NCBI GenBank assembly: GCA_024741835.1
Contig: JAENRP010000047.1
Location: forward strand, 62,001-126,000
Origin: Diplocarpon mali
Taxonomy: Eukaryota > Ascomycota > Leotiomycetes > Helotiales > Drepanopezizaceae
Direction: 5' to 3'
Length of the DNA: 64,000 nt
Shown piece by piece: positions 47,426 to 58,761 of this stretch; position 1 is the stretch's first letter; the number at the start of each line of letters is the position of its first letter. The position numbers and the translations under genes were made by a program. The notes below the pieces were generated by a model. That model saw only the letters and a program-made list of their open reading frames with translations. It did not search any database and was not told the DNA's origin.

Positions 47426-50400
47426 TTAAATATCGGCTTCTTTTCCATCCTCTTCAGTCATTTCTGCTACCTGGTCTTCAGGAACGAATTCTTCCTCGGG
47501 AGGTTCCGCGGCTATAGCGTCCGCTTGCGTCATCCCATTCTGCCTCTCCCAAACTTCTTTGCGGATACGTTCGTCCTTGAGTTTTCGTGCTCGTTCAGCC
47601 TCCTCGAAACCGCCTGATTTTTTGAGTTTCCCTTCTTCCACAAACGAGCCAAGCTCCTTTTGGAACTCACCGCCGCGCCTGCTTTCCAATTCTTTCTGGC
47701 GGAGCTTTTCGGCACGCTCGATGGCTTCAAGGCGGTCCTCATGATTGGGCTGCAAGGCGCGGACTTCGCCCAGGACGCCCTCTTTTGCGACAGAGGGATC
47801 GGCGGCGATGACGTGGTTCAGCCCTCTGGAGAGGACGCGGGCGGCGTTGGAGCTGCCGGGAACATCCTTCATCTGTTCCTTTGTGGCCTGCTCGACGAGA
47901 GCGAAAGTTTGCGCTGCTTTCTCAAGATCGTCTTGCAGATCCGCGGCTAAGTCTTCTTGCATGGTCAACTCCTCTCGGTCGTTGCAGACTGTCTCGAGTT
48001 CCTTCTCCCAGATCTTGGTCCAGATCGGCCGCTCGCGCTTCAAGAACTCTTGCATCTTCGTAAGTTCCATAGTAGCCTGAGAGATACTCTTGGCAACACT
48101 CTCGAGCTGTCGCGGAAGAGGACGCACGCCACGGATGACAACATCTTTTCGGAGATCCTCAACAGTATCTTGAAGGTCATCGACTTGACCAACCAATTTG
48201 TCGGATTCCTCGTTAAGATCCTTTTTGCCCGAGTTGACGTATGCCCGACCAGACTCACCTTTGAAGTCTGGAATAGCTGATTTGGCGGCAACAGTCTTGA
48301 CAGATGCCGCCTTGGCGCGGATGGTAGACATCGAGTTCTGAACATCGGCTTCGAAAGAAGAGTAGACCTGCCGGATGACTGCGAGATCGCGGCGCAGGCT
48401 GTGCAGCTCATTGATTCGATCCGCGTTTTTGACCTTCGAGGAACTGACGGGTGGTGCGCTAGATCTTTGGCTGTTGAGAATGTACGAAGTTCTCGAGGCT
48501 GGCGAAGGCCCAGATGCCAACCGTGTCATCTCCTTGGCAGTATCTTGTTGACGGTCTGAGACACGCTGGATAGTAGCTTGCTGATCATTAACTGCGACCC
48601 GGACTCCCTCGACCATTTTCCTGATCCCCCCGAGTCCTTCATCGATGTGACGTTTCACCTCGTCCAGAACCTCTATGTTGAGTACCAGTACCGACCTATC
48701 TTTGATATCGGCGAGATCTTCAAGTTCGTGGCGCACACCTGAGACCGGATCCTGAATGTAAATCTCGGGCAAGTCGACTCCATTATGGTGAGTGTTCCAT
48801 GCAAACTTTTCAATAAAAGCCAGTTGAAGCCGCGCTATGGACAAGTCATTGTATCCATCTGTCAGGACGAACTTCTTCACCTTCGTCTTATATTGTAAGA
48901 ATATGGTCAGTTCTTTCCCAGGTGGAGGGGAAAGCTCAGGAGTGAATGTTCTCTCTTGAACCAATCGAGCCGGCGAATGCTGAGTGCTAGCCACTGGCTG
49001 ATGATTCTGGTGCGTTCCAGGACCTTGATTTTTGGTTTCAGCATCAAAGTGCTGTACAGGCGAGGCTGGGAGGACTTCCAAAGACGGTTCCTGTAAAGTT
49101 GCGCTCGGTGCTGCATCAAAATCCGGAGTAGGCTGTCTTATCTTGCCTTCTGAAGCATTTACTACGGGACCACCGGTCGCAGGGCCATCTCCTGGTAGTG
49201 AAAGAACTGGCGTTGGCGCGGGAGATGGCTCTTCTGATATCCGACTTGGAATTCGAGCGGGAGAAGCTTCGACATTCACACGGCTGGAGTGTTGCCGCAA
49301 ATTTCGTTGATCGCCCCGATTCTGGACTGCTCGCATGGACTCTCGCGCATCATTTCGTCCTCGATTGGGAATTGGAGAGTTCTGGGCTGGAGGCATCATA
49401 GGTACGCCATTAGGAGAGGCTCCGAGATGCTTTGATATCTGGTAAGCTGAATATCGTCTCGAGGCCCTCCTCTCGAGATCTCCACCCCTTTGTAAAGCTG
49501 CGAGAGCATTCTGCTCTTTAGGCGGCGGCGGTGGCGGCGGGAAACTATCCAGTTCTTCTGCTCTCATTCGCGTTTGTACGGACGATCCTTCCCCCGAATA
49601 TGGCGGAAGGACCGGAATGTTCTGCATCGTCGTGCTTGACATTGTAGAATGGCTCGAAGCTGGAGAGCCCCTGGATACATCTCGTTCTGCGGCCGCTCTC
49701 CTGTTTGGGGCCGAGGACACCCTTGGAGGTATATTGCTGTCATTCTGGCCCTGCCTAGCCTCCAAGCTCCCATCCTGTGCAAAATTGCTTTGTATCCCTT
49801 GGTCTAGAAGTGTCGTGAGGCCTGTCCCAGCGCTACCAACACTGCTGACGCTAGTGGTCCGAGGCACAGAGCCATCTCCATTCTGAGCGGTGTTGTCCTT
49901 TGCTTGCTTCTGGCGAAGTTTCTGCTGCTTCCGCTTCAATCCGTGGAGCAAGGTTATTATGATATCTCGTATCCGGGGTAGGTATTTCTCCAAGCTCTCC
50001 ACACTGGCTTCCTGGCTGAGAGTTGACTCGAGTATGTGCCGTAAGAGCTCGGGGACGTTCCCCAAATCAGAGGTATCAACATTGATCGCTGTGAAAGCCC
50101 TGCAGGCTATGTTGAACTCGTAACCTAGGCGTACATATACATCCGAGACCTGGGCATCCGTCGCCTGGTGTCGAGACCACTGGGTGAGGGTCTCGAGAAG
50201 CTGCTTTGTAGCCACCAGCAGGTGTGTCACACTCTTTTCGATTTGGGACAAAGGGGGGGCACTCTGGCTAGCTTGAGCGGACGGAACAGCCTGCAGAGAA
50301 TAGGCTGTCAGTACGGTCTCGTAGAACTCGATTCCAGATGGCCATCACTGGCGGAAAAGACGCGGTATGAACCACGACTTACGTTCTGCCTTCTGCTGCT

Positions 50401-50553
50401 ACTGGTGAAAGATTTCCCAGATGCTGAGGGAATCCGTGGCTGACTGCCAGGCGCGGGAGACATGGATCGAGCTGAAACGTTTGGAGGAGGACCTGGATCT
50501 GCCACTGGTGAGCGGCGTTGAATCGATCTTTGTGAGGTTGGCGGCGCCTGCAT
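47426..50553 (-). CDS. bud6: Bud6/Aip3 actin- and formin-interacting polarity protein
   Basis: Exon 1 (50553-50383, from MQAPPTSQRSIQRRSPVADP) joins exon 2 (50290-47426) across a GTAAGT..CTCTGCAG intron, giving about 1011 residues. Exon 2 opens with SQIEKSVTHLLVATKQLLET, the N-terminal helical domain. A long disordered Ser/Pro-rich middle has a polyproline run (FPPPPPPPKEQN). The conserved AIP3 region runs from about residue 500 (KELTIFLQYKTKVKKFVLTD, LPEIYIQDPVSGVRHELEDL), followed by coiled coils (DLQDTVEDLRKDVVIRGVRP) to the C-terminus. Bud6 is a nucleation-promoting factor that delivers actin monomers to formins at the polarisome of hyphal tips and septa. The exact start is uncertain: the frame is open upstream with no other ATG, and an earlier short exon may exist near 50600. 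Confidence 0.87.
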
Positions 50554-52370
50554 CGCTGATGATTGCTGCGGTGGAGGGATATGCACTGTTTAGCAATTAA
50601 TCATAGCGAACCTGTCGTCCCGTTCATCCAGCGGGGCAGCAGAGGGTCGAGGGAGGGAGATGGGGCAAGGCAAAAAGTGAGAGGGTTCGGGATGTTTTTA
50701 CAAGGCTTGCTCGATTCCGTTCGTAGTAAATGGAGTAGTTCAAACCCCCTGTACCGCTAGCGCCTTTGCAGCTGGGGAGATTTCACAGCACAACACATGT
50801 GGTCCGAGCGGATTTCGGAAGGGGGAGGGGCTTATTGTTGGTCCAGGCTTCAGAACAACGAGTGTTTTTGAGATATCTTGGGACTGGACGGTTCATTACC
50901 ACCGGACCGGGGCCTTTACTGGAAACTTGCAGAGGACGATGATTCGGCTGTCCCCCCGCCCTCCCCCCCCGTTTCTGAGGAACCATGCGGTACTACTGCA
51001 TTACACCGGTCGGGCTCTTGTGATACCCATGAACTACCAGAAATCTCCTTCGTAATTTGTCCCAGGCTGCGAAGGTCCCGAAACCAGGGTTCCGCGGAAT
51101 TATCACGATCCAACAGAAGAATTAAACAGGAGTGCAGAATGTTACTGCATGGGTAGGTCGGTACTTCATACTACTACGAGTACATACAACATACAACATC
51201 GAGATGGCGGTGCTTCTGGCAAAAGAACAGTGGGGAGGCCTGGCACTGTGAGTTTGGACATAGGTGATGAGGAGATTGGTGAACTCTCATGCCGATCACA
51301 GATGGAAGTCGAGAAGATGTCGGTCGGAGTGCTGGAGCCTGTTAAATCGAACGCATTTATTCTCTCCGAAAAAGCCATGGCGGTTTATTTTGTTGAAGGA
51401 CTCTAGGATCTAGCAGCGGCCATCTCATTTTAAGCTTAGGTAACCGTTGTCAAAGTACGGAGGAATCAAGGGTTTCAGCCGTAGGAAGATGTCCCGTGGC
51501 TACTCGAGTAATGCAGCTCTCATGTGGAGATTTTTGATATGAAAAATGTGCATCAAAAAGAAGCACCTTGATTTTCCTCCTGGCGCTACCTACGGCCAGG
51601 TTAGCTTTTGAACAGAATAATCGAATCAAATAAGAATTTGATACGGCCTTGCTGCTATCATGTTCTCGACTCGAACACCATGGGCCGAGCGATCGCATCG
51701 CGACATTATACGGTCGCTGCGAAGGCTAACCAGGAACACCATATTCTGTGCGTCGACTTGGCCAAAGACGTTTCGTTTCGTCATGACTGATTTCATTCGC
51801 TCAAATTGACCGCAACTGAAGTGCCCGTCGCATGTCAGGTTACCTTGGGTAGGGGGTATGGACTGATCAGCAGAAAATCTGGGGATTGCTGGGCAATTGC
51901 AGCCAAGTAGAATAAACAACAGCATACGAACCAGCTATAGCGTCTATGCCGAGTGCTGTAAGGAGTACCCTCAGCAGCGAGATAATGAAGCTATGTCTGG
52001 CGATGCTGGTTGACCCGGACACACTTGGAAATTCCACCGGGAGAGAAAATCCAGGACTGGTCTGTAAGTTCACTTCAGGATGCTGGGAGTCTAAGTTCTA
52101 TAGGTCACCATCGCGCTGTACCGCACCGACAGGCGAACAGGAGTAAGCAAAAGAAGCGAGACTGAGAAACACTGATCGATGCTAGTGAGGAGCACGGCAT
52201 TCCTTGACATGTTGCTATTGTCTTGCCGTATTGCGCCTGCGGTGGTCCCATGTAGAAGCGCATCTCGTCCAAGCCCAGGCCATGCTACCATACTTTGCAG
52301 GCAGATTCTGATACCTGCGGATGCGGATTCGGATTCGGCCTCAAGTCACCAAAGCCTGTTTACAGCAGCG

Positions 52371-52388
52371 TAGGTAGGTAGGTAGGTA
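52371..52388. repeat. (TAGG)n microsatellite
   Basis: About 4.5 copies of TAGG. An inverse-complement CCTA repeat lies about 590 bp downstream. Confidence 0.85.
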
Positions 52389-52974
52389 GAGGCAACTTAC
52401 GAGAAGCGCAGACTCTCTCTTCAAGCTTGCCTGCTATGTGTTCCTCCTCCCTTGTGCTTCGCATCCCGATTCCAGCACAGCACCATGCTGGGCCTCTTCC
52501 TTGACGAGAGTGAAGCCATCCAACCCGGCCCCTGATGTACTTCCTATTCCTCTCTTGACAATCGCCCCCCAATGTACCTCTTCGTCGGTACGATACCGTG
52601 CATCGCCCCATCAATCGGCTCCTGGGGTCGGTCAAGGGGTTTGTGAATGCAATGCATCTCTGCTGCCAACTGGCTGCAGCTCACTCAACTCAAGTCATAG
52701 CGTCTTTCGCCTCGGCAGGGAAACGACTAGCGGCAGAACTTCCAAACGAGACTTCTCTGCTCAAACTAATATCGGACTCTGTCCCCCTGCCCTGTCTCCA
52801 GACTTCCCTTCAACAACTCCATTTCTGCTGGACACTTCACCTTCTCCCCTCCTCTCCTCGGCCTCTGCACTGTGGGTTGATGGCAAGTGTGTACGTGTGT
52901 GTGCCTTGACGGAGTGAAGGTAGTCTTTCATTCTTCCCGCGCTTTTTGTCGTGTTAATTTTGAGCTCGCCACTC

Positions 52975-53012
52975 ACCTACCTACCTACCTACCCACCTCA
53001 CCTCACCTCACC
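52975..53012. repeat. (CCTA)n followed by (CCTCA)n microsatellite
   Basis: Four CCTA-type units followed by three or four CCTCA units, about 720-755 bp upstream of the pbp1 start codon and inside the pyrimidine-rich leader. Confidence 0.85.
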
Positions 53013-53729
53013 AACCGCGCATCATCGCTTGCCAGTCCGCCCTACTCCGAGCCCTCCAACAACCTCCCTCGCCCGCGACCTCATCCGCAATCCGCTTCCT
53101 CCTCGTCGGCAGACTCGAGACTTGATCTGAGATCATCGTCGCTTCCCACATCTGCGGTCGTGTGAAGAGGAGAGCAGGACTTCGCAAACAATTCCAATCT
53201 TCCGAGGTGAGACACTTCCTGACAACCAGCCTCTTTCTCGGCACGGACAATGGAGCTTCGAGCTTCCACCACCACCCTTCTCCGACCAGCGGGCCCTTTC
53301 CAATTCCTTAATACCGCTGCGCATATGCTGATACGAGCTGATCAGCAGACTGCGTTCTTTGCTTTACATTGCCTGACCGCAGACTAAGAGCGTGTCACCA
53401 ATCCGTCACCTCAAGGCCAAATTCGACATTGGCGCGACTCTTCGTCCCCGGCGAACCACTCCCTTTGATCCTTTGATCTGTCAATCAAGAGGTGCGCTGC
53501 TCTCTTCTCTGTTCCTCGTCGCAACTCACCCACAGTGTCACACCGCGTCCTGCCCAGCTGCAATCATGTTTTCATGTAGCCTTATCCCAACTGGACTCCG
53601 CCTTTGGCACCCCGCAACAATTATAGAAAACATGCGCTAATCACCCGTGGCACAGATTTTTAATACGGCATTGCGACTGTTGTACACGAGGAACCTTCTA
53701 AAGCACACGCAGCCTGCAGCGCTCTAAAT

Positions 53730-56673
53730 ATGGTACAACAAGGAAAGAAGGCCTCTGATATGTCTAACGGTACACCGAAGAGCACGCAATCCACTATGCC
53801 GTTTCAGCAAAAAACCCCAGGGGATGTAAGAGGTGCAGGAAAGAACACTGGCCAGAATGGTTTGTATCTCGTCTATCACTTTGGTTTAGCTACACTAACC
53901 ATGATCAGGCAATGCTGTTCCCTTCATGACAGATACTGCCATATCCAACGCCCGAACGCAAGGAGAGCGCCCCCTTCAGAGATGGGTTGCAGACAGCCCA
54001 TCAGATGCTCTTGGCTCCCTGGAGTCTTCGCGAATGAAGTCATCTGGAGGTGTTGTTTGGGATCAGTTTGCTGAAAATGAGCGACGCTTTGGTATGAAGA
54101 CCGACTACGACGAGAATATCTATACGACGACTATCAATAAGAATCATCCTCAATACAAGCAACGACTTGCTGAGGCAGATAGGAAGGCAAGAGAGATTGA
54201 GCGTAGTGTGGCCAAAAATTCTCATGTGGCAGAAGAGCGCATTTTAGACAACCTTGCTGCGGAAGAGAACGGCGGACTCGATGAGGAAGACAAGTACGCC
54301 CACATGGTACTTGAAACCGAGCATAGATTGCTAACATTGTTGCAGGTACAGTGGCGTCCGCAGACCTCAGGACTTCCCTCCATTGACATCGTCAAGCTCA
54401 AGCAACAAGTATACTCCACCGGCAAGACGAGCCCCAACAGGAAAATCTACAGTTGCTGGAGCCCCTGTAGATCCGGCCATCATATCCTCGCAGCTTGCCC
54501 GCCCTGACAAGCCAGCTAGTGAAATGGCCAAGGCCTCAGTTGCGCCCAAGGTGCCCACACCTGAAGCACCTATACCTTCCATCACGGGCGAGTCTAGCTT
54601 CTCTGCCACACCCGAACCAAAGACTCAAGCTACAGACACACCATCATCTAGCAGTTGCACAGCTTCTCCTAACGTCAAGGCTGATGCCGTTCCAAATGCC
54701 ACAGCAACTGTGGAGCGTGATGTCGCTACTGCCTTTAAAAACTTTGCCGTTCAGCAACGAAAGACCGTGGAGAATGCTCGCGCTTACAAGGCCCGGAGTG
54801 ACAAGGAGTTCAAGTTGAATGATCTGAAGAAATTTGCCGATAGTTTTAAGCTCCTGACTCCCGTCCCACAAGATCTTGTTCCGATCATTGCGAAGGATCC
54901 AGCGAAACAAAAGGAAATCCAGGAAAAAGCGAGGCGCAATGCGGAGGAGAACAAGGCGAATCCTTCCGAAGGCGTCAAACCAATTCCCCCTCCTGCTGAT
55001 ATGCGACTAACACAGCGTCCTGGTGCTGGCACTCACGGCACATCTCCCGCCAATATCCCGTCTCGCCAGAACGCCACGCGTAATGCCGCTTTTCCCCAGC
55101 AAGCATCGCTCAGAGGAGTAGCTCAAACCACACCCGGACAATCCCAGCAGAACCGAACGACTGGCAACCTCGGAGGTCGCTTGAGAAGCATGGACCAGAA
55201 CAAGGCTGGCCAGATGCCGCCTAATCCCATTCCAGCTCTCGAGTCGAGACAACCTCCAACTGGCCCTGCGAATGGCGATCCAAGCTTCTCTCGACGCTCT
55301 AGCGGTGTCGCAAGCGTACAGGGAGCCAGATTGAATCCTACCATTGGGGAATTCCGCCCAAGCCCCCATGCTGCTACCTTCAACCCGAACGGCAATCCAA
55401 GCAACGTTTCCAGTCCCAGATCAAATGTGAACGCTGCACCGCCTGCTCCGATAACACGCTCTCTTCTTCGTCGCACTCCGATCGCGGAATCTCAGCGCCC
55501 GGCTCTCAAGGAGAAATTCAATGCATTGGATTACATCAAGACCATCAAGCCTGGCCCAGGCAAGAACTGGAAGCTAACGGGTGGCTTGAAGCCTGCTTAC
55601 GAAACCCCTGTTCTGTGGAAAACGGTCGAGCCCTCGGATCGCAAAGACTCTAACATTCACAAGACCTATGCTGAGGTGTTCGACTCTGCGCCTTTCCCAG
55701 CTCACACTTTATCTCCCGCTGCGCCATCCAACGCTATTCCTCAGGTTCCCCATCAACATCAGTTGCCATTTCACCTGCAGCAGAGTGGACTCGTGGGAGT
55801 CCGCCAATCGCCTCGTCAGGCACCCCTCAATCTGCATGGTAACCAACATCCGCATGGCCCTGCTCAGCCTTTCAACGGTCACGATGATAACCGAATGATG
55901 CACTCTCACTCTGCTCAGAGCTTCGCCTCGCCCAGGCTTCAGAATGTCCCAATGCAGTACAACTCTCCAATGAACCAGTCTGCACAGATGTACAACCCGC
56001 AGATGATGGGTTTCCCAGCAGGGGGGCCCTCAATGCAACAGCAGTACCGCTCGATGTCGCAAAGCCATGGCTTCGTGCCACAAGGAAGTCCTATGGGTCC
56101 AATCATGGTGCCCCACACTCAGGGAGCGTTTATGACCTCTCAAGGCATTGGACCTGGACCCCACATGCCATATCCTCCAAGTGCCCAAGGTTTCATGCCA
56201 CCAAATAATGGCATGCCATCTCAGTTGCCTGGTGTAAATGGGTTCCCCAGTCCTGGTAGAGGCCCTCCTATAATGATGCATTCAAACTCTCAACAAGGCC
56301 ATCACCAGCAGCCGATGTACATGAATCCTGGCATGAGTCCAAATCCACAGTACAACCATCCATCACCCATGTATAATAACCAGCAACCTCCCGGTCAGAG
56401 TAGGTACACTCGATTATGAGGTCGAGCTCTTACTAACGAATCATAGTGCAACAAATGAGAGGCTACGGGTCGAACCAACTCGGAACCAGCCCTCAGCAGA
56501 ACCACCAGTACGGAGCTCAACAGCATCGAAACAACAACCACTCTAACAGCAACTACAACAACGGGGGCAAGAACTTCCAACAGCATGGTCAACACCAAAA
56601 TGGCTCTGCCAACACTCAGGCTCCGACCGGACCTCAGGCACGAACATCGGAGGGCAACGAGGAGACGAAGTGA
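53730..56673 (+). CDS. pbp1: Pbp1/ataxin-2 homologue with LsmAD domain but no visible Lsm domain
   Basis: Exons 53730-53859, 53909-54293, 54346-56399 and 56447-56673 give 931 residues. Pbp1 binds poly(A)-binding protein and acts in stress granules, poly(A) length control and TORC1 signalling. The LsmAD domain is clear: WDQFAENERRFGMKTDYDEN, YTTTINKNHPQYKQRLAEAD and REIERSVAKNSHVAEERILD. It is followed by YSGVRRPQDFPPLTSSSSNK and PVDPAIISSQLARPDKPASE, typical of fungal Pbp1. A PAM2-like motif may lie near PSIDIVKLK/LNPTIGEFRP (the latter, SxLNPxxxEFxP-like, fits best). The C-terminal half is Gln/Met/Pro-rich. Only about 50 residues precede TDTAISNARTQGERPLQRW, where relatives carry an N-terminal Lsm fold of about 80-100 residues. 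Either the domain is lost or an upstream exon was missed. Confidence 0.85.
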
Positions 56674-57428
56674 GCGAATCTCCATGCTCCCTCAACATAG
56701 ACTGCGGCGTCGATGCTTTTGCATCATCCGTATCAACAGTATCATATGAATATGGCTTCGTACCCGTCGTGGTGTCTGCTGCATATCTAGATCTGCTACA
56801 TTGGTAGAGGTCGTCGGTTCGTGCTTGGATCAGCTCTGCTGTGGTGGCATTGGATTCGACGTTTTCTCGCACCGAACCGGGACATTTGGTGCGTTTTACG
56901 TTTTGCCTAGCTGGGAGGCATTAATATCAACATTCTTTGTAGAGAGATTTGATATGTTCTCAGCAAAGGTTGCCTACGATCGTCTCGCAACCTGCTTACA
57001 AGAAGTCTAGACGTCTAGCAGTCCGGCTGTAGCCAAGGGAGGAAGGGAGGGAACTATCGCACTCCTCGCGTCTCCCATAAGAAACGAGTCTGTGCAGTGG
57101 CAACTGATTTGCCTGGCAGATGAGATCGTCAGGGAACATATTGTCAAGGATTGCGTGGGGTGGCGGACAAGGATTGAGAAGAAAGTGGGTTGCGTAAGGT
57201 AGTCAAAGAACCTCGATCAATACTCTTATGATGTTGTATCCTAGCCTAGGTCTTTAATCACTTTTCTACACGTCCAGACATTCCTCTTGACAAGGTCGGA
57301 GGTGATATTTGATATCATTATTCCCTGCCTTGAGCATACTAAATGAGTCGTTGGCTACTCAATCATCACACACTTCATCACACCATGATGCAAGCGGCCG
57401 GATTTCCAACCCTAGCTCAGCACTTCAA
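56674..57428. other. Convergent intergenic stretch
   Basis: 755 bp between the stops of pbp1 (+) and the alkyltransferase-like gene (-). Presumably 3' untranslated sequence; no gene seen. Confidence 0.45.
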
Positions 57429-58156
57429 TCATGCCTCATCGCCATCGCCCGACTCAGAATCATCAATCGGTGCAATGCCCGCCGCAGCTTCACTCGGCAA
57501 CTGTCGGGGGAACCATCCGTACGCTCCCAAATCAACGCTCAGCTCGCCCAGGGATCCTGTATTGACGGTCACGCCTTCGCTGCGTAAGACCTGGGCTTGG
57601 GAGGCTGCGCCTGAAGGGTGGCCTCTGATTTTGGTTAGGGAACCTTTGATAGTTTGGAGAGGGGGCTTGTATGGCATGAGGGTGAGTAGGAGGACTGGGC
57701 AAGAACAAAGTGAAAAAGAGCAAGGGAGGGCGAGAAGGGAGAGGGCGGTTACGAACCTAGGTGAAATGACCCCCTTGCTGTTGACCACGCGCTGCCAGGG
57801 CACGTTGTTGTTGTGGAAGGGGTGCGCTGGGTCTGAGGAGAGGTGTTTGAGGCATGTCCCTACTTGGCGGGGGCGTTGGGCTGAGATGCGAGATGGGGCT
57901 TGTGTTATTATGACTTGATGGGACGTCTTGAGGATAAGAAGGAAGGTAGGGGGGAGGGAGGGAGGAGGAGGAGGAGATGTAATGGAATGAAGTGTGATGT
58001 GATGCAATGGAATATACGGGAGACTAAATAAAGCGACCTACGCGTCCCAACCAGCCGCGCGATATGTCCATAACTCGTCACTTTCCCATAGGGGATCTCC
58101 TGTACAGCGGCGTAGACGGCGTGGAAGAAGGCTTCTGCTTCGTCTGTTCGTGGCAT
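57429..58156 (-). CDS. atl1: Alkyltransferase-like DNA repair protein (ATL)
   Basis: Exons 58156-58042, 57880-57757 and 57624-57429 give 144 residues. It starts MPRTDEAEAFFHAVYAAVQE, then IPYGKVTSYGHIARLVGT, then PRQVGTCLKHL, all from the DNA-binding domain of O6-alkylguanine-DNA alkyltransferase. The active-site motif PCHRV is replaced by PWQRV (Trp at about residue 67), the signature of ATL proteins. These bind O6-alkylguanine without removing the alkyl group and direct the lesion to nucleotide excision repair, as shown for S. pombe Atl1. The family ending is present (GELSVDLGAYGWFPRQLP). The exon joins GT|PQRPRQVG and SPR|GHPSGAA restore the family pattern. A short acidic tail (DDSESGDGDEA) is extra. 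Confidence 0.9.
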
Positions 58157-58761
58157 GGTGCTGTTGGTGCTGGTGCGGGGATGGCTGCTGGTCTGGCTGC
58201 TGGGTCACATGATGTGCTCTGTGTGCTTGACGGGGGCGTGACGCTGAAAGAGAGATCAGGAAGATGGCGATGTCAACTGATGGAACAAACGGCTCATGTG
58301 ACGCTTTTGTGGATGCTCTTGACTTGGTGGAGAGATCATCCCTACATCGGCACGTCGAGAACAATTGCTTCTGATTTATCTTACTCTTTATCGAGTTGGT
58401 ACATTCATGCAAAAAGGGCTTTTCATGAATGCGTGAAGTGTAAACAAAGCATTGCCCAGCCAGCGGTGAGGTCCAGGACAGGTAGAAAGTGGGTTTGGAA
58501 GATTCCAGCCACACAAATAGCTTGCTGCAGAATCATGCTTCAGGGATCGTCGGCATCCCGGACACCTCTTATCTTGGCTTTTATTTACTTTTCGAGTCCG
58601 TTGATGTTTATGTTACTCTACATGCATTGCCGAGTATTCTTGCTGCAGTACCCCTTCATTGCTGTGTACTTTGAACGAAGATCTCAGTTGATTTGGCTGC
58701 AGAACAAACTGATCCTTGCCAGGCTACGGATAACGAAGCTGTAGCCTCTATCTCCATCGTC
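58157..58761. promoter_or_regulatory. Divergent intergenic region between atl1 and the Cys-rich protein gene
   Basis: 605 bp with start codons on both sides. A plus-strand frame covering most of it has no family character and overlaps the atl1 5' end, so it is treated as non-coding. Confidence 0.4.

Larger units (their letters stand above)
50554..53729. promoter_or_regulatory. 3.2-kb divergent region between bud6 and pbp1
   Basis: The longest gene-free stretch here. It must hold two promoters and probably a long, spliced pbp1 leader (pyrimidine-rich from about 52900). It contains two short tetranucleotide repeats in opposite orientation, listed separately. No coding sequence was recognised. 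Confidence 0.4.

Noticed and set aside
58157..58744. Plus-strand frame covering the atl1 5' end and the region upstream of the Cys-rich protein gene
   Set aside because: Overlaps the well-supported atl1 exon on the other strand and shows no family similarity; taken as promoter sequence.
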